Part shown: piece after piece, positions 8,044 through 16,727 of the stretch
Position numbering within the stretch: position 1 is the first letter of the stretch
How the letters are laid out: every line of letters starts with the position of its first letter
Assembly (NCBI RefSeq): GCF_001190925.1
Contig: NZ_CP011072.1
Location: 186,001-250,000 of the forward strand
DNA from: Azoarcus sp. CIB
GTDB lineage: Bacteria; Pseudomonadota; Gammaproteobacteria; Burkholderiales; Rhodocyclaceae
Length of the DNA: 64,000 nt
Reading direction: 5' to 3'
Position numbers and translations under genes: made by a program
Notes under the pieces: generated by a model
What the model saw: only the letters and a program-made list of their open reading frames with translations
Told to the model about the DNA's origin: nothing
Database searches by the model: none

Positions 8044-11000
8044 ACGCCGCGATGACGACCCCCCTCCCGACCGCCCCCCGCAAGCTCGACCCGCTCGCCT
8101 TCCCGCTGCACGGCAGCCGTCTCATCGAGGCGAGCGCCGGCACCGGCAAGACCTTCACGATCGCTGCGCTGTACGTGCGCCTCGTACTCGGCCACGGCGG
8201 CGAGGCTGCTTTCGCGCGCGCGCTGACGCCGCCGGAGATCCTCGTCGTGACCTTCACCGATGCCGCGACCAAGGAGCTGCGCGACCGCATCCGCGCGCGC
8301 CTCGCCGAGGCGGCCGGGTATTTCCGTGTCGACCCGGCGGATGTTGACGCAATGGCGCGCGGCAAGGACTTCCTGCACGACCTGCGCGCCGACTATCTGC
8401 CGGAAGCCTGGCCCGGCTGCGCGCGCAAGCTGCAGCTCGCCGCCGAGTGGATGGACGAGGCCGCGGTGTCGACGATCCACGGCTGGTGCAAGCGCATGCT
8501 CAACGAGCACGCCTTCGACAGCGACAGCCTGTTCACGCAGCAACTCGAAACCGACCAGCGCGAACTGCTCGCCGAGGTCGTGCGCGACTTCTGGCGCAGC
8601 TTCTTCGTGCCGCTCGACGAGGACGCAGTCGCCGCGATCGCCGGCTGGTGGGCGACGCCGGACGCGCTGCAGGGCGAGCTCGGCAAGCTCGTCGAGCATG
8701 CCGACGCGCTGGAGGATGCGCCGGAGCCGGCCGGCGCGGTCGCCGCCGCACGCGACGAGACGGCGCAGGCGCTCGCCACGCTGAAGGCGCCGTGGGCGCA
8801 GTGGGCCGACGAACTGGAGGAACTGCTCGATGCCGGCATTGCGACGAAACAGGTCGTCGGCAGCAAGATCCAGCGGCGCTATTACGAACCGTGGCTCGCT
8901 GCGCTGCGCAGCTGGGCCTGCGATCCCGCGGCCGCGTCGCCCGATCTGAAGAAGGGCTGGGAGCGCTTCACGCCCGAGGGTATGGCCGAGGCGTGGAAGG
9001 ACGGCAATCCGCCCGCCCACCCCGCCTTCGCCGAGATCCCCCGCCTGAAGGCGGCGCTCGCCGACCTGCCGGACGCGCGGGCCGAGCTGCTGCGCTTCGC
9101 CGCACGCTGGGTCGCCCGGCACTTCGCCGCCGAGCAGCAGCGGCGTGCACAGATGGGATTCAACGATCTCCTCACGCGCCTCGACGCCGCGCTGCGCCAG
9201 CCCAACGGCGAACGTCTGGCGGAAGTGATCCGCCGGCAGTTTCCGGTCGCGCTGATCGACGAATTCCAGGACACCGACCCGGTTCAGTACGACATCTTCG
9301 ACCGCGTCTATCGCATCGCCGCGAATCCCGCCGACAGCGGCGTGGTGCTGATCGGCGACCCCAAGCAGGCGATCTACGCCTTCCGCGGCGCGGATATCTT
9401 CACCTATCTGCGCGCGCGCCGCGACGCGGGCGGGCGGCTGTTCACGCTCGGCACGAACTACCGCTCGACCGAGGCGATGGTCGCCGCGGTGAACCGCTGC
9501 TTCGCGCAGGCCGAGGGCTGCGAGGGGGGTGAGGGCGCCTTCCTGTTCCGCAGGCAGGACGACAACCCCGTGCCCTTCCAGGTGGTCGAGGCCAATGGGC
9601 GGCGCGAGCGCCTCGTCGTGGACGGGGCGCCGGTCACCGCGCTGACATGCTGGGCGCTCGATCCCCGCGAGGCGGGCAAGGCGGTCGGCGTCATGGACTA
9701 TCGCGCGCGCATGGCCGCGAGCTGCGCCGCAGAGATCATCCACCTCTTGAACCTCGGCCAGCACGGGCGGGCGGGTTTCGCACGTGAAGGAGACGCACTC
9801 GCCGCGCTGCGCCCGGCCGACGTCGCGATCCTCGTCAACAGCCGCAAGGAGGCCAATGCCGTGCGCGCCGCGCTGGCTGCGGGCGGGGTGCGCAGCGTCT
9901 ATCTCTCCGACCAGGAGTCGGTGTTCGCCAGCCCGCAGGCGCAGGAGCTGCAGCGCTGGCTCGCCGCCTGCGCTGAACCGGACGACGATGGCCTGCTGCG
10001 CGCCGCGCTCGCGACCCCCTGCCTCGGCCTCGACTGGGCCGCGCTCGACCGGCTGCGCCGCGACGAGCTCGAATGGGAAGACCGCGTGCTGCAGTTCCGC
10101 GACTACCGCCAGGTGTGGCGCCGCCAGGGCGTGCTGCCGATGCTGCGCCGCCTGCTGGGGGACTTCGGCGCGCCGCGGCGGCTCCTCGGCGCGGCAGGGG
10201 ACGCAACTGCGGGCGCGCCGCCCGATGGCGAGCGTGCGCTCACCGACCTGCTGCACCTCGCCGAACTGCTACAGCACGCGAGCGTCGCGCTCGACGGCGA
10301 ACACGCGTTGATCCGTCACCTTGCCGAGCAGCGTGTCGACGCCGAGAACGGCGATGATGCGAGGAAACTGCGCCTCGAGAGCGATGCCGACCTCGTGCAG
10401 GTCGTCACCGTGCACAAGTCCAAGGGCCTCGAATACCCGCTCGTGTTCCTGCCCTTTGCGTGTGCCTATCGCCCCGTCGATCCCGAAGACCTGCCGATCA
10501 AGCGGCACGACGACACGGGCCGGCTCAGGCTCGTGCTGGAACCCGAGGGCGACGATGTCGCGCAAGCCGACCACGAACGCCTCGGCGAGGACCTGCGCAA
10601 GCTCTACGTCGCGCTGACGCGCGCGCGCCACGCGACCTGGATCGGCGTCGCACCGGTGGACAAGCTCGAGCGCAGCGCGCTGGGCTATCTCCTCGCCGGC
10701 GGCGCGGCGATCGCGACCGACGCCTTGCCCGACGCGCTGAATGCCCTGCGCGGCGACTGCGCCCATATCGCCGTCGAACCCGCCCCGGCGCCCGCGGGCG
10801 AGCGTTTCGTGCCGCGCGTCGCCCGTACCGAGCTCGGCGCCGCGCGCGAACCGCGCCGGCCGGTGCGCGAGTTCTGGTGGATCGCGAGCTATTCGGCGCT
10901 GCGTACCGCCGAGGCGGGCGCTGCGGAAGGGGGCGCGGGCGAGTCCGCACGCCCTGCCGGCGCCGAATCCGTGCCGCCCGCGGCACAAACGCCGGCCGAA

Positions 11001-11807
11001 GAGACCTTCGCCGAGACCCTGGCCGAGCCCCCCGGCGCGCCGGCCGCGCCCGGCGGCGACCAGCGCCTGCACCGCTTCGCGTGCGGCCCCGGCCCCGGCA
11101 CCTTCCTGCACGAGATCCTCGAATGGGCCGCGCGCGAAGGCTTCGGCCGCGTGCTCGCGGCGCCCGAGCGCGCCCGCGACATGATCGCGCGCCGCTGCGC
11201 CGTGCGCGGCTGGAGCCACTGGACGGAGACGCTTACGCGCTGGCTGCTCGACTTCATCGCGACGCCGCTGCCGCTGCCCGACGGCGACGCGCCGCGGCTG
11301 GCCGATCTCGCGGGCGCCCGCCCGGAGATGGAGTTCTGGTTCGAGACTCACCGCGCCGACCTCGTGCGCCTCGACGCCCTCGTGCGCGCCCACACGCTTG
11401 CTGCTGCGCCGCGCCCGGAACTCGCCCCGGGCCAGCTCAACGGCATGCTGAAGGGCTTCATCGACCTCGTCTTCGAACACCGCGGGCGTTACTACGTGGC
11501 CGACTACAAATCCAACTGGCTGGGGCCCGACGACGCAGCCTACACGCCCGCCGCGATGCGCGACGCGGTGCTGGCGAAGCGCTACGAGCTGCAATACGTG
11601 CTCTACCTCTTCGCGCTGCACCGCCTGCTGAAGTCGCGCCTGCCCGACTACGACTACGACCGCCACGTCGGCGGCGCGGTGTACCTCTTCCTGCGCGGCA
11701 GCCGCGCGCCGACCCGCGGCGTGCATGCCGAGCGCCCGCCACGTGCGCTGATCGAGGCGCTGGATGCGGAGTTCGGTGGCGGGTGCGCGACCGGTGGGGC
11801 TATTTGA
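8040..11807 (+). CDS. recB: Exodeoxyribonuclease V beta subunit RecB
   Basis: The 1255-residue protein starts at the ATG overlapping the recC stop codon, so the two are translationally coupled. The Walker A motif ASAGTGKT lies near residue 40, and further UvrD/SF1 helicase motifs follow (LIDEFQDTDPVQ, GDPKQAIYAFRGAD, LGTNYRSTEAMV, TVHKSKGLEYPLVFLPF). The C-terminal RecB-family nuclease domain is present, with GFIDLVFEHRGRYYVADYKSN supplying the metal-binding acidic and lysine residues. RecB is the 3'-5' helicase and the only nuclease of RecBCD. An alanine/proline/glutamate-rich linker of about 50 residues separates the helicase and nuclease parts. Confidence 0.96.
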   Translation: MNAAMTTPLPTAPRKLDPLAFPLHGSRLIEASAGTGKTFTIAALYVRLVLGHGGEAAFARALTPPEILVVTFTDAATKELRDRIRARLAEAAGYFRVDPADVDAMARGKDFLHDLRADYLPEAWPGCARKLQLAAEWMDEAAVSTIHGWCKRMLNEHAFDSDSLFTQQLETDQRELLAEVVRDFWRSFFVPLDEDAVAAIAGWWATPDALQGELGKLVEHADALEDAPEPAGAVAAARDETAQALATLKAPWAQWADELEELLDAGIATKQVVGSKIQRRYYEPWLAALRSWACDPAAASPDLKKGWERFTPEGMAEAWKDGNPPAHPAFAEIPRLKAALADLPDARAELLRFAARWVARHFAAEQQRRAQMGFNDLLTRLDAALRQPNGERLAEVIRRQFPVALIDEFQDTDPVQYDIFDRVYRIAANPADSGVVLIGDPKQAIYAFRGADIFTYLRARRDAGGRLFTLGTNYRSTEAMVAAVNRCFAQAEGCEGGEGAFLFRRQDDNPVPFQVVEANGRRERLVVDGAPVTALTCWALDPREAGKAVGVMDYRARMAASCAAEIIHLLNLGQHGRAGFAREGDALAALRPADVAILVNSRKEANAVRAALAAGGVRSVYLSDQESVFASPQAQELQRWLAACAEPDDDGLLRAALATPCLGLDWAALDRLRRDELEWEDRVLQFRDYRQVWRRQGVLPMLRRLLGDFGAPRRLLGAAGDATAGAPPDGERALTDLLHLAELLQHASVALDGEHALIRHLAEQRVDAENGDDARKLRLESDADLVQVVTVHKSKGLEYPLVFLPFACAYRPVDPEDLPIKRHDDTGRLRLVLEPEGDDVAQADHERLGEDLRKLYVALTRARHATWIGVAPVDKLERSALGYLLAGGAAIATDALPDALNALRGDCAHIAVEPAPAPAGERFVPRVARTELGAAREPRRPVREFWWIASYSALRTAEAGAAEGGAGESARPAGAESVPPAAQTPAEETFAETLAEPPGAPAAPGGDQRLHRFACGPGPGTFLHEILEWAAREGFGRVLAAPERARDMIARRCAVRGWSHWTETLTRWLLDFIATPLPLPDGDAPRLADLAGARPEMEFWFETHRADLVRLDALVRAHTLAAAPRPELAPGQLNGMLKGFIDLVFEHRGRYYVADYKSNWLGPDDAAYTPAAMRDAVLAKRYELQYVLYLFALHRLLKSRLPDYDYDRHVGGAVYLFLRGSRAPTRGVHAERPPRALIEALDAEFGGGCATGGAI

Positions 11808-11820
11808 TATCGTGATACCA
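11805..11820. promoter_or_regulatory. Candidate operator of the FitAB-like module
   Basis: TGATATC-GT-GATACCA forms an inverted repeat with 6 of 7 matching arm positions. It overlaps the recB stop codon and lies 33 bp before the antitoxin start. Ribbon-helix-helix antitoxins typically bind such repeats in their own promoter. Assignment by position is inference. Confidence 0.4.
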
Positions 11821-11852
11821 TTGGATCGTCTGTTGTGATCCGGAGGCATGCC

Positions 11853-12101
11853 ATGGCACAAGTCGTTGTTCGCAATCTCGAGGAAGAGGTCAAGGCCGGT
11901 CTGAAGGCGCGCGCCGGCCGCCACGGCTGGAGCATGGAGGAAGAGGTGCGGCAGATCCTGCGGCGTGCGGTGATCGAGGAGGACGCGGCGCGCCCGCGGC
12001 TGGGCTCGCGCATTGCCGCGCGCTTTGCCGGCGCCGGACTGACGGAACCCTTGCCCGAACTGCACGGCGAAGGGATCGCGCCGATGGAGTTCGGTGAATG
12101 A
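11853..12101 (+). CDS. FitA/VapB-like ribbon-helix-helix antitoxin
   Basis: The 82-residue protein starts at the ATG at 11853, 7 bp after GGAG. The N-terminus AQVVVRNLEEEVKAGLKARA is the beta-strand plus helix pattern of an Arc/MetJ-type DNA-binding antitoxin. The segment HGWSMEEEVRQILRRAV is typical of the FitA/plasmid-stability family. The C-terminal tail (about residues 50-82) should bind and block the toxin. Its stop overlaps the toxin start (ATGA). The pair sits between recB and recD on the same strand, so it may be read through from the rec promoter as well as from its own. Confidence 0.88.
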   Translation: MAQVVVRNLEEEVKAGLKARAGRHGWSMEEEVRQILRRAVIEEDAARPRLGSRIAARFAGAGLTEPLPELHGEGIAPMEFGE

Positions 12102-12523
12102 TCCTGCTCGACACCAATGTCCTGTCGGCGCTGATGCAGCAACAGCCGGACGAGCGCGTCGTCGTGTGGCTCGACGAGCAACCGGCCGAATCGGTGTGGA
12201 TCAGCAGCGTGACGCTGTTCGAGGCGCGCTACGGCCTGGCGCTGCTCGCACCGGGGCGCCGCCGCGCAGCGCTGCAGGAGCGCTTCGACCTGCTCGTGCG
12301 CGAGGACCTCGAAAACCGCGTGCTGCTCTTCGACGCCAGTGCCGCCGCCTACGCCGCCGAGCTCGCGGCCGAGCGCCGCAATGCCGGCCGCCCGGTCGAC
12401 ATGCGCGACACCTTCATTGCCGGTATCGCGCTGTCGCGGCGTGCGACGATTGCGACCCGCAACACCCGGCACTTCGACGACCTGTCGGTGCCGGTCGTGA
12501 ATCCCTGGGGCGAGCATGCGTGA
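12098..12523 (+). CDS. FitB/VapC-like PIN-domain ribonuclease toxin
   Basis: The 141-residue protein has the PIN-domain layout. MILLDTNVLSAL carries the first catalytic aspartate, TLFEARYGLALL the conserved glutamate, and VDMRDTFIAGIAL plus TRNTRHFDDL the later acidic positions. PIN toxins of the VapC/FitB type cleave RNA when freed from the antitoxin. The gene overlaps the antitoxin by four bases, so co-translation is expected. It ends 33 bp before the recD start, leaving the RecBCD operon order interrupted only by this module. Confidence 0.9.
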   Translation: MILLDTNVLSALMQQQPDERVVVWLDEQPAESVWISSVTLFEARYGLALLAPGRRRAALQERFDLLVREDLENRVLLFDASAAAYAAELAAERRNAGRPVDMRDTFIAGIALSRRATIATRNTRHFDDLSVPVVNPWGEHA

Positions 12524-12556
12524 TCTGTGTGACCTGACGTCGGGCGAGGGTGCGCG

Positions 12557-14821
12557 ATGATGCGCACGACCCGAGGCCGCCGTCCCGGCGCCGACCGCAT
12601 GGATGACCTGTTCGCGGGCGCGGACGATGGTGGTGCCGCTGCGTGCGGCGACATCCCCGCGCTGCTGCGCCGTTGGGCGGAGCGCGGCTGGCTGCGTCCG
12701 CTCGACCGCGTGTTCGCGGACTTCCTGCGCGACGAGGCGCCCGACGCCGAGCCCCTGCTGCTGCTCGCCGCGGCGCTCGCGAGCCACCAGCTGGGCCGCG
12801 GTCACGTGTGCCTGGACCTCGCCGCGACGCTCGACGATCCGCGTTTCGCGCTGTCGCTGCCGCCGGAAGGCGACGACGACACGGATCTGCCGCCGCTGCC
12901 GGACGAGGTGCTGGCCGGCGTGACGCTGGCGGACTGGATTGCAGCGCTGGCGCACCCGCTGCTCGTCGCGCACCCTGACCGTAGGGCGGATGAGGCGAAG
13001 CCGTTATCCGCCGTCATGGCGGAGGGGCACGAAGCCGCGGTGCCACAGGATGCGACATCCGGCGGAAGGCGCTGCGCTTTTCCGCCCTACGAAGCGTCGT
13101 CGAACACCCCGCTCGTCCTCGTCGGCACCCGCCTCTATCTGCGGCGCTACTGGCAATACGAATGCGACGTGCGCACGGGCATCGATGCGCGCCTCGCCGC
13201 GCGGCCCGCGGCGCTCGACCCCGCGGCCTTCCGCCAGGCGCTCGATGCGCTTTTCCCGCCGCGCGCGGACGGTGCCGTCGACTGGCAGAAGCTCGCCTGC
13301 GCGCTGGTCGCACGCAGCGCCTTCGGCATCGTCACCGGCGGCCCCGGCACCGGCAAGACCACCACTGTCGTGCACCTGCTCGCGCTGCTGCAGAGCCTCG
13401 CGCTCACCGGGCCGCAGCAGCGCCCGCTGCGCATCCGCCTCGCCGCGCCCACGGGCAAGGCCGCGGCGCGGCTCAACGAATCAATCGCCGGCGCGGTCGC
13501 GAAGCTCGAACTCGACCGCCTGCCCGGCGGCGAAGCCGTGCGTGGGGCGATTCCGGTCGCCGTCGGCACGCTGCACCGCCTGCTCGGCAGTCGCCCGGAC
13601 ACGCGCCACTTCCGCCACGACGCGCGCAACCCGCTGGCGCTCGACGTGCTGGTCGTCGACGAGGCCTCGATGGTGGACCTCGAGATGATGGCCGCGGTGC
13701 TCGCGGCGCTGCCGGCGCACGCGCGCCTGGTGCTGCTCGGCGACAAGGACCAGCTCGCCTCGGTCGAGGCCGGCGCGGTGCTGGGCGAGCTGTGCGCCCG
13801 TGCGCATGAAGGCCGCTACACGCCCGCGACGCGCGACTGGCTCGCGGGCGTGACCGGCACGCGCATCGACGACGCGCTGGTCGACGCGCAGGGCGCGCCG
13901 CTCGACCAGGCCGTGGCGATGCTGCGCGTGAGCCACCGCTTCACCGCCGACAGCGGCATCGGCCGCCTCGCCGAAGCCGTCAATGCCGGCGAACGCGCGC
14001 CGATGCACGCGGTGCTGAACGGATCCGGATCGCAGCGCTGCGCCGATCTCGCGCGCCTGCGCCTTACCGGCGACGCGGACCTGCGCGACCTCGTGATCGC
14101 CGGCGGCGCGGAGAACTTCCCCGGCGGCGGGAAGCTCGCCGGCAGCGACGCGCCCCCGCCGCCCGCGGGCTTCGGCCATTACCTGCAGGTGATGCGCGAC
14201 GGGCGACCGCCGCTGGATGCAGCGCAGGCCGATTTCGACCGCTGGGCGCGCGCGGTGCTCGCGGCGCAGGGGCGCTTCCAGCTGCTGTGCGCGCTGCGCC
14301 GCGGCCCGTGGGGCGTCGCAGGGCTCAACGAGCGCGTCGCGCGAATGCTGCACGCGGCCGGCCTGATCCAGTCTGACCACGGCTGGTATCCCGGCCGGCC
14401 CGTGCTCGTCACGCGCAACGACTACGGCCTGGGGCTCATGAACGGCGACGTCGGCGTGACGCTGGAGCTGCCGCGCCCCGCGCCGGAGGGCGGACTGGGG
14501 TGGGGTCTGCGCGTGGCCTTCCCCGCCGGCGACGGCAGCGATGGGGTGCGCTGGGTGCTGCCGAGCCGCCTGCAGGCGGTCGACACGGTGTTCGCGATGA
14601 CCGTGCACAAGTCGCAGGGCTCGGAATTCACGCATGCCGCGCTGGTGCTGCCCGACACGCTGAACCCCGTGCTCACGCGCGAGCTCGTGTATACCGGCAT
14701 CACCCGCGCGCGCCAGTGGCTGACGCTGGCAACGGCGGGCTCGGACCGGGTGCTGGACGAGGCGGTCGGCCGGCGCGTGCTGCGCGCGAGCGGCCTGATG
14801 GCCGCCCGTCACGCCCCCTGA
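12557..14821 (+). CDS. recD: Exodeoxyribonuclease V alpha subunit RecD, with a repeat-derived insert
   Basis: The product is 754 residues from the ATG at 12557 (GAGGG upstream); an in-frame ATG at 12599 is possible. The N-terminal RecD region is followed by Walker A GGPGTGKTTT (about residue 260), LAAPTGKAAARL, the DEAH-like VVDEASMVDLEM, LLGDKDQLASVEAG and the C-terminal motif TVHKSQGSEFTHAALVLP. RecD is the 5'-3' helicase that gives RecBCD its speed and controls nuclease activity. About residues 142-179 are encoded by a repeat element (see 12980-13091) lying between LAHPLLVAHP and TPLVLVGTRLYLRRYW, which are adjacent in typical RecD. The insert keeps the frame, so the protein may still work. 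Confidence 0.94.
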   Translation: MMRTTRGRRPGADRMDDLFAGADDGGAAACGDIPALLRRWAERGWLRPLDRVFADFLRDEAPDAEPLLLLAAALASHQLGRGHVCLDLAATLDDPRFALSLPPEGDDDTDLPPLPDEVLAGVTLADWIAALAHPLLVAHPDRRADEAKPLSAVMAEGHEAAVPQDATSGGRRCAFPPYEASSNTPLVLVGTRLYLRRYWQYECDVRTGIDARLAARPAALDPAAFRQALDALFPPRADGAVDWQKLACALVARSAFGIVTGGPGTGKTTTVVHLLALLQSLALTGPQQRPLRIRLAAPTGKAAARLNESIAGAVAKLELDRLPGGEAVRGAIPVAVGTLHRLLGSRPDTRHFRHDARNPLALDVLVVDEASMVDLEMMAAVLAALPAHARLVLLGDKDQLASVEAGAVLGELCARAHEGRYTPATRDWLAGVTGTRIDDALVDAQGAPLDQAVAMLRVSHRFTADSGIGRLAEAVNAGERAPMHAVLNGSGSQRCADLARLRLTGDADLRDLVIAGGAENFPGGGKLAGSDAPPPPAGFGHYLQVMRDGRPPLDAAQADFDRWARAVLAAQGRFQLLCALRRGPWGVAGLNERVARMLHAAGLIQSDHGWYPGRPVLVTRNDYGLGLMNGDVGVTLELPRPAPEGGLGWGLRVAFPAGDGSDGVRWVLPSRLQAVDTVFAMTVHKSQGSEFTHAALVLPDTLNPVLTRELVYTGITRARQWLTLATAGSDRVLDEAVGRRVLRASGLMAARHAP
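12980..13091. repeat. 112-bp repeat element with terminal inverted repeats inside recD
   Basis: The ends CGTAGGGCGGA and TCCGCCCTACG are perfect 11-bp inverted repeats. Inside are two smaller hairpin halves, GGCGGAT...ATCCGCC on the left and GGCGGAA...TTCCGCC on the right, so the unit looks like a paired REP/MITE-type element. It is translated in frame as part of RecD. Confidence 0.75.
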
Positions 14822-14851
14822 GCCGGCCGGCGGTCGGGCTTGCCGGACGAC

Positions 14852-16396
14852 TCACTGGACAATATTCACGACTCCTTCGTCGCGCCCGCCGCCGCTCGAG
14901 ATCACGCGCACGATATCGCCCGCGACCGCGCGCACCGGCGAATTGCGCACGTCGATCTGCCATGCCCCGGTCGCATCCGAGGTCACCGTCGCGATCGTCT
15001 CGTTCGTGCGCACCAGCGTCGCGGTGATCTGCGCGCCGGCCTGGTTCGTCGCGCCGCGCACCTCCCAGCGACCCGAGTCTGCGCGGAAGTTGCCGCGCGT
15101 CAGATCGACCGTATCCATCGCCACCGGCTGGGCGGTGATCGTCACGGGCGTGGGCGCCGACACCAGGCCGCCGACGTCCGCGACCGTGTAGCTGAAGGTG
15201 TAGGTACCCGCCGCGGCCGCAGTGACGATCACGTCGCCGGTCTGCGGATTCTGCACGTCCAGCCCCGGCGGCAGCGGGAACTGCAGCTGCACCGTGGTGC
15301 TGTCCATGTTGCCGTTGGCGTCCGTGTCGTTGGCGAGCAGATGCACCTCCGTCGCCAGGCCGACGAACACGTTCGCGGCGTCCGCGACCGCCACGGGGGC
15401 GACGTTCGTCGGCACGGTGCCGGCCGGCGGCGGGGGCGGCGGTGCGGTCACCCCGGCGACGGTCGCGATGGCCTGGCTCAGGTTGGTCAGGTTCACCGCC
15501 TTCACCTGCGACGGGCAGGCGCCGTCGGAGTCGACCTCGCCCTCGTTGACGATCACGCTGTAGCGATAGGTGCCGAATTCGGGCGCCTCGATGTCCACCG
15601 TCGTGCTCATCGAGCCGTACAGGTAGTTGGTCTTCGGGTTGCGGAATTCGATCGTCGAGGCTGCGGGCAGGTAGGCCGAGCCCTGCACCTGCAGGCGTGA
15701 ACCGGGTACGCAGCTGGTCTTCGTGATGCTGGTCTTGGGTACGGCCGGATCGATCAGGGCGCCGCCCGCCGCTTCCATCGAGAAGTGGTAGAAGTTGCCG
15801 TCGTCGCCGTAATAGCCTTCCAGCGCCGCGAAGGTGCCGACCGGGATCGACGCGGGATCCACTGCGAAGCCGAACTCGTTCTTGTAGCCCTTGGAGAGCA
15901 GGCGCGGATCGGTGCTTTCGCGCATCGGGATGTCGAGCAGGCTCATCGCGCCCGTATCGTTTTTCGTCAGCGAGCCGAGCAGCACCGTCTCGGCGGGTTC
16001 GATCGCCACGCTGGTGATCAGCGGCGTCGCGGTACCGTCGGCCGCGATCTTCACCTCGCCCAGCAGGATCGCCGTGGAGCCGACGAAACCGTCGCGCAAC
16101 AGGCCGGGGAAGCGCGCGGGGTCGATCAGCTCGGCGGCGCTCAGGGTCTTGGTGGGCGTATGGATCGTCGCGCCCGGCGGCACGAGGAAAGTGCGGCCGA
16201 ACACGCCGAGTTCGACGCCCGTGCCGTCGGGGCGATTGTAGATGCTCTTGACGATGCCCTCGCTTTCGAACGGGATGGGCACGACCTGGGCCGAGACCAG
16301 CGCCGGGGCGCCCAGCGCACACAGGAGCGCGAGCGTGCGGGCCAGCGGTTTGAGCGAAAGGGAGGGTGTCGGGCTGCGTCTGGACTGGAGGCTCAT
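14852..16396 (-). CDS. Secreted protein with Ig-like/cadherin-like repeats, function unknown
   Basis: The 514-residue protein starts at 16396 after AAGGA. Residues 1-36 form a signal peptide ending ALVSAQ. The middle (about 40-300) is an unrecognised domain rich in strands, with cysteines near 230 and 294. A proline-rich linker (PPPPPPAG, about 322-329) leads to Ig-like modules. One of these has the phrase PVAVADAANVFVGLATEVHLLANDTDANGN, typical of tandem cadherin-like/VCBS domains. The C-terminus RWEVRGATNQAGAQITATL resembles a bacterial Ig-like fold. It has its own sigma-54 promoter at 16451-16466, which links it to the oxidase/secretion regulon; it may be a substrate of the type II system. 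It converges on recD with a 30-bp gap. Confidence 0.8.
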   Translation of the reverse strand: MSLQSRRSPTPSLSLKPLARTLALLCALGAPALVSAQVVPIPFESEGIVKSIYNRPDGTGVELGVFGRTFLVPPGATIHTPTKTLSAAELIDPARFPGLLRDGFVGSTAILLGEVKIAADGTATPLITSVAIEPAETVLLGSLTKNDTGAMSLLDIPMRESTDPRLLSKGYKNEFGFAVDPASIPVGTFAALEGYYGDDGNFYHFSMEAAGGALIDPAVPKTSITKTSCVPGSRLQVQGSAYLPAASTIEFRNPKTNYLYGSMSTTVDIEAPEFGTYRYSVIVNEGEVDSDGACPSQVKAVNLTNLSQAIATVAGVTAPPPPPPAGTVPTNVAPVAVADAANVFVGLATEVHLLANDTDANGNMDSTTVQLQFPLPPGLDVQNPQTGDVIVTAAAAGTYTFSYTVADVGGLVSAPTPVTITAQPVAMDTVDLTRGNFRADSGRWEVRGATNQAGAQITATLVRTNETIATVTSDATGAWQIDVRNSPVRAVAGDIVRVISSGGGRDEGVVNIVQ

Positions 16397-16450
16397 GACT
16401 GTTTTCCTTAAAAACTTGGGTGGGTTCGGACTACGCGCGCCCCCCGTTTT

Positions 16451-16466
16451 TGCAAGCCATGTGCCA
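16451..16466 (-). promoter_or_regulatory. Sigma-54 promoter for the secreted Ig-like gene
   Basis: On the minus strand TGGCACATGGCTTGCA matches TGGCAC-N5-TTGCA with exact GG-N10-GC spacing. The expected start of transcription is near 16440, about 45 bp before the ATG at 16396. Confidence 0.8.
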
Positions 16467-16520
16467 TACCTCGAACGTAATAAATTTGTATCGGGAAATG
16501 TGTATCAGGAGGAAAATTCC

Positions 16521-16578
16521 GGGGGAAAACCGGGGAAAATCGGGTGGGGCATTCCACCCATTCTGGGGAATTCGGCGC
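16521..16578. promoter_or_regulatory. GGGG-rich candidate activator sites in the divergent region
   Basis: GGGGCATTCCACCC (16546-16559) fits the GGGG-N6-CCCC pattern found before other sigma-54 promoters here. A half-site GGGGAATTC begins 19 bp later, and two direct GGGGAAAA copies lie at 16522-16539. They sit roughly 55-115 bp upstream of the minus-strand sigma-54 promoter. The 331-bp gap 16397-16727 holds these sites, the promoter and the palindrome at 16587. Confidence 0.5.
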
Positions 16579-16586
16579 GTGCAGAA

Positions 16587-16602
16587 TGGCATTCGAATGC
16601 CA
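16587..16602. promoter_or_regulatory. Perfect 16-bp palindrome
   Basis: TGGCATTCGAATGCCA is fully self-complementary and lies about 126 bp before the histidine-kinase start. It may be an operator; the binding protein is unknown. Confidence 0.4.
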
Positions 16603-16727
16603 CGGTCCGGCGCACATCCAGTAACGTTAAGCCGGTCACGGTGACGTCCGCGATTTGGCGTCACACTGGTGCAACGTGTGTTTGGGGTATTTCACCCGGC
16701 ACCCATTCCCTCCGGAGTTTCACGGAC

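Noticed and set aside
16655-16675. Possible plus-strand sigma-54 promoter before the histidine kinase (TTGGCGTCACACTGGTGCAA)
   Set aside because: The GG to GC spacing is 12 instead of 10, so it would not be recognised.
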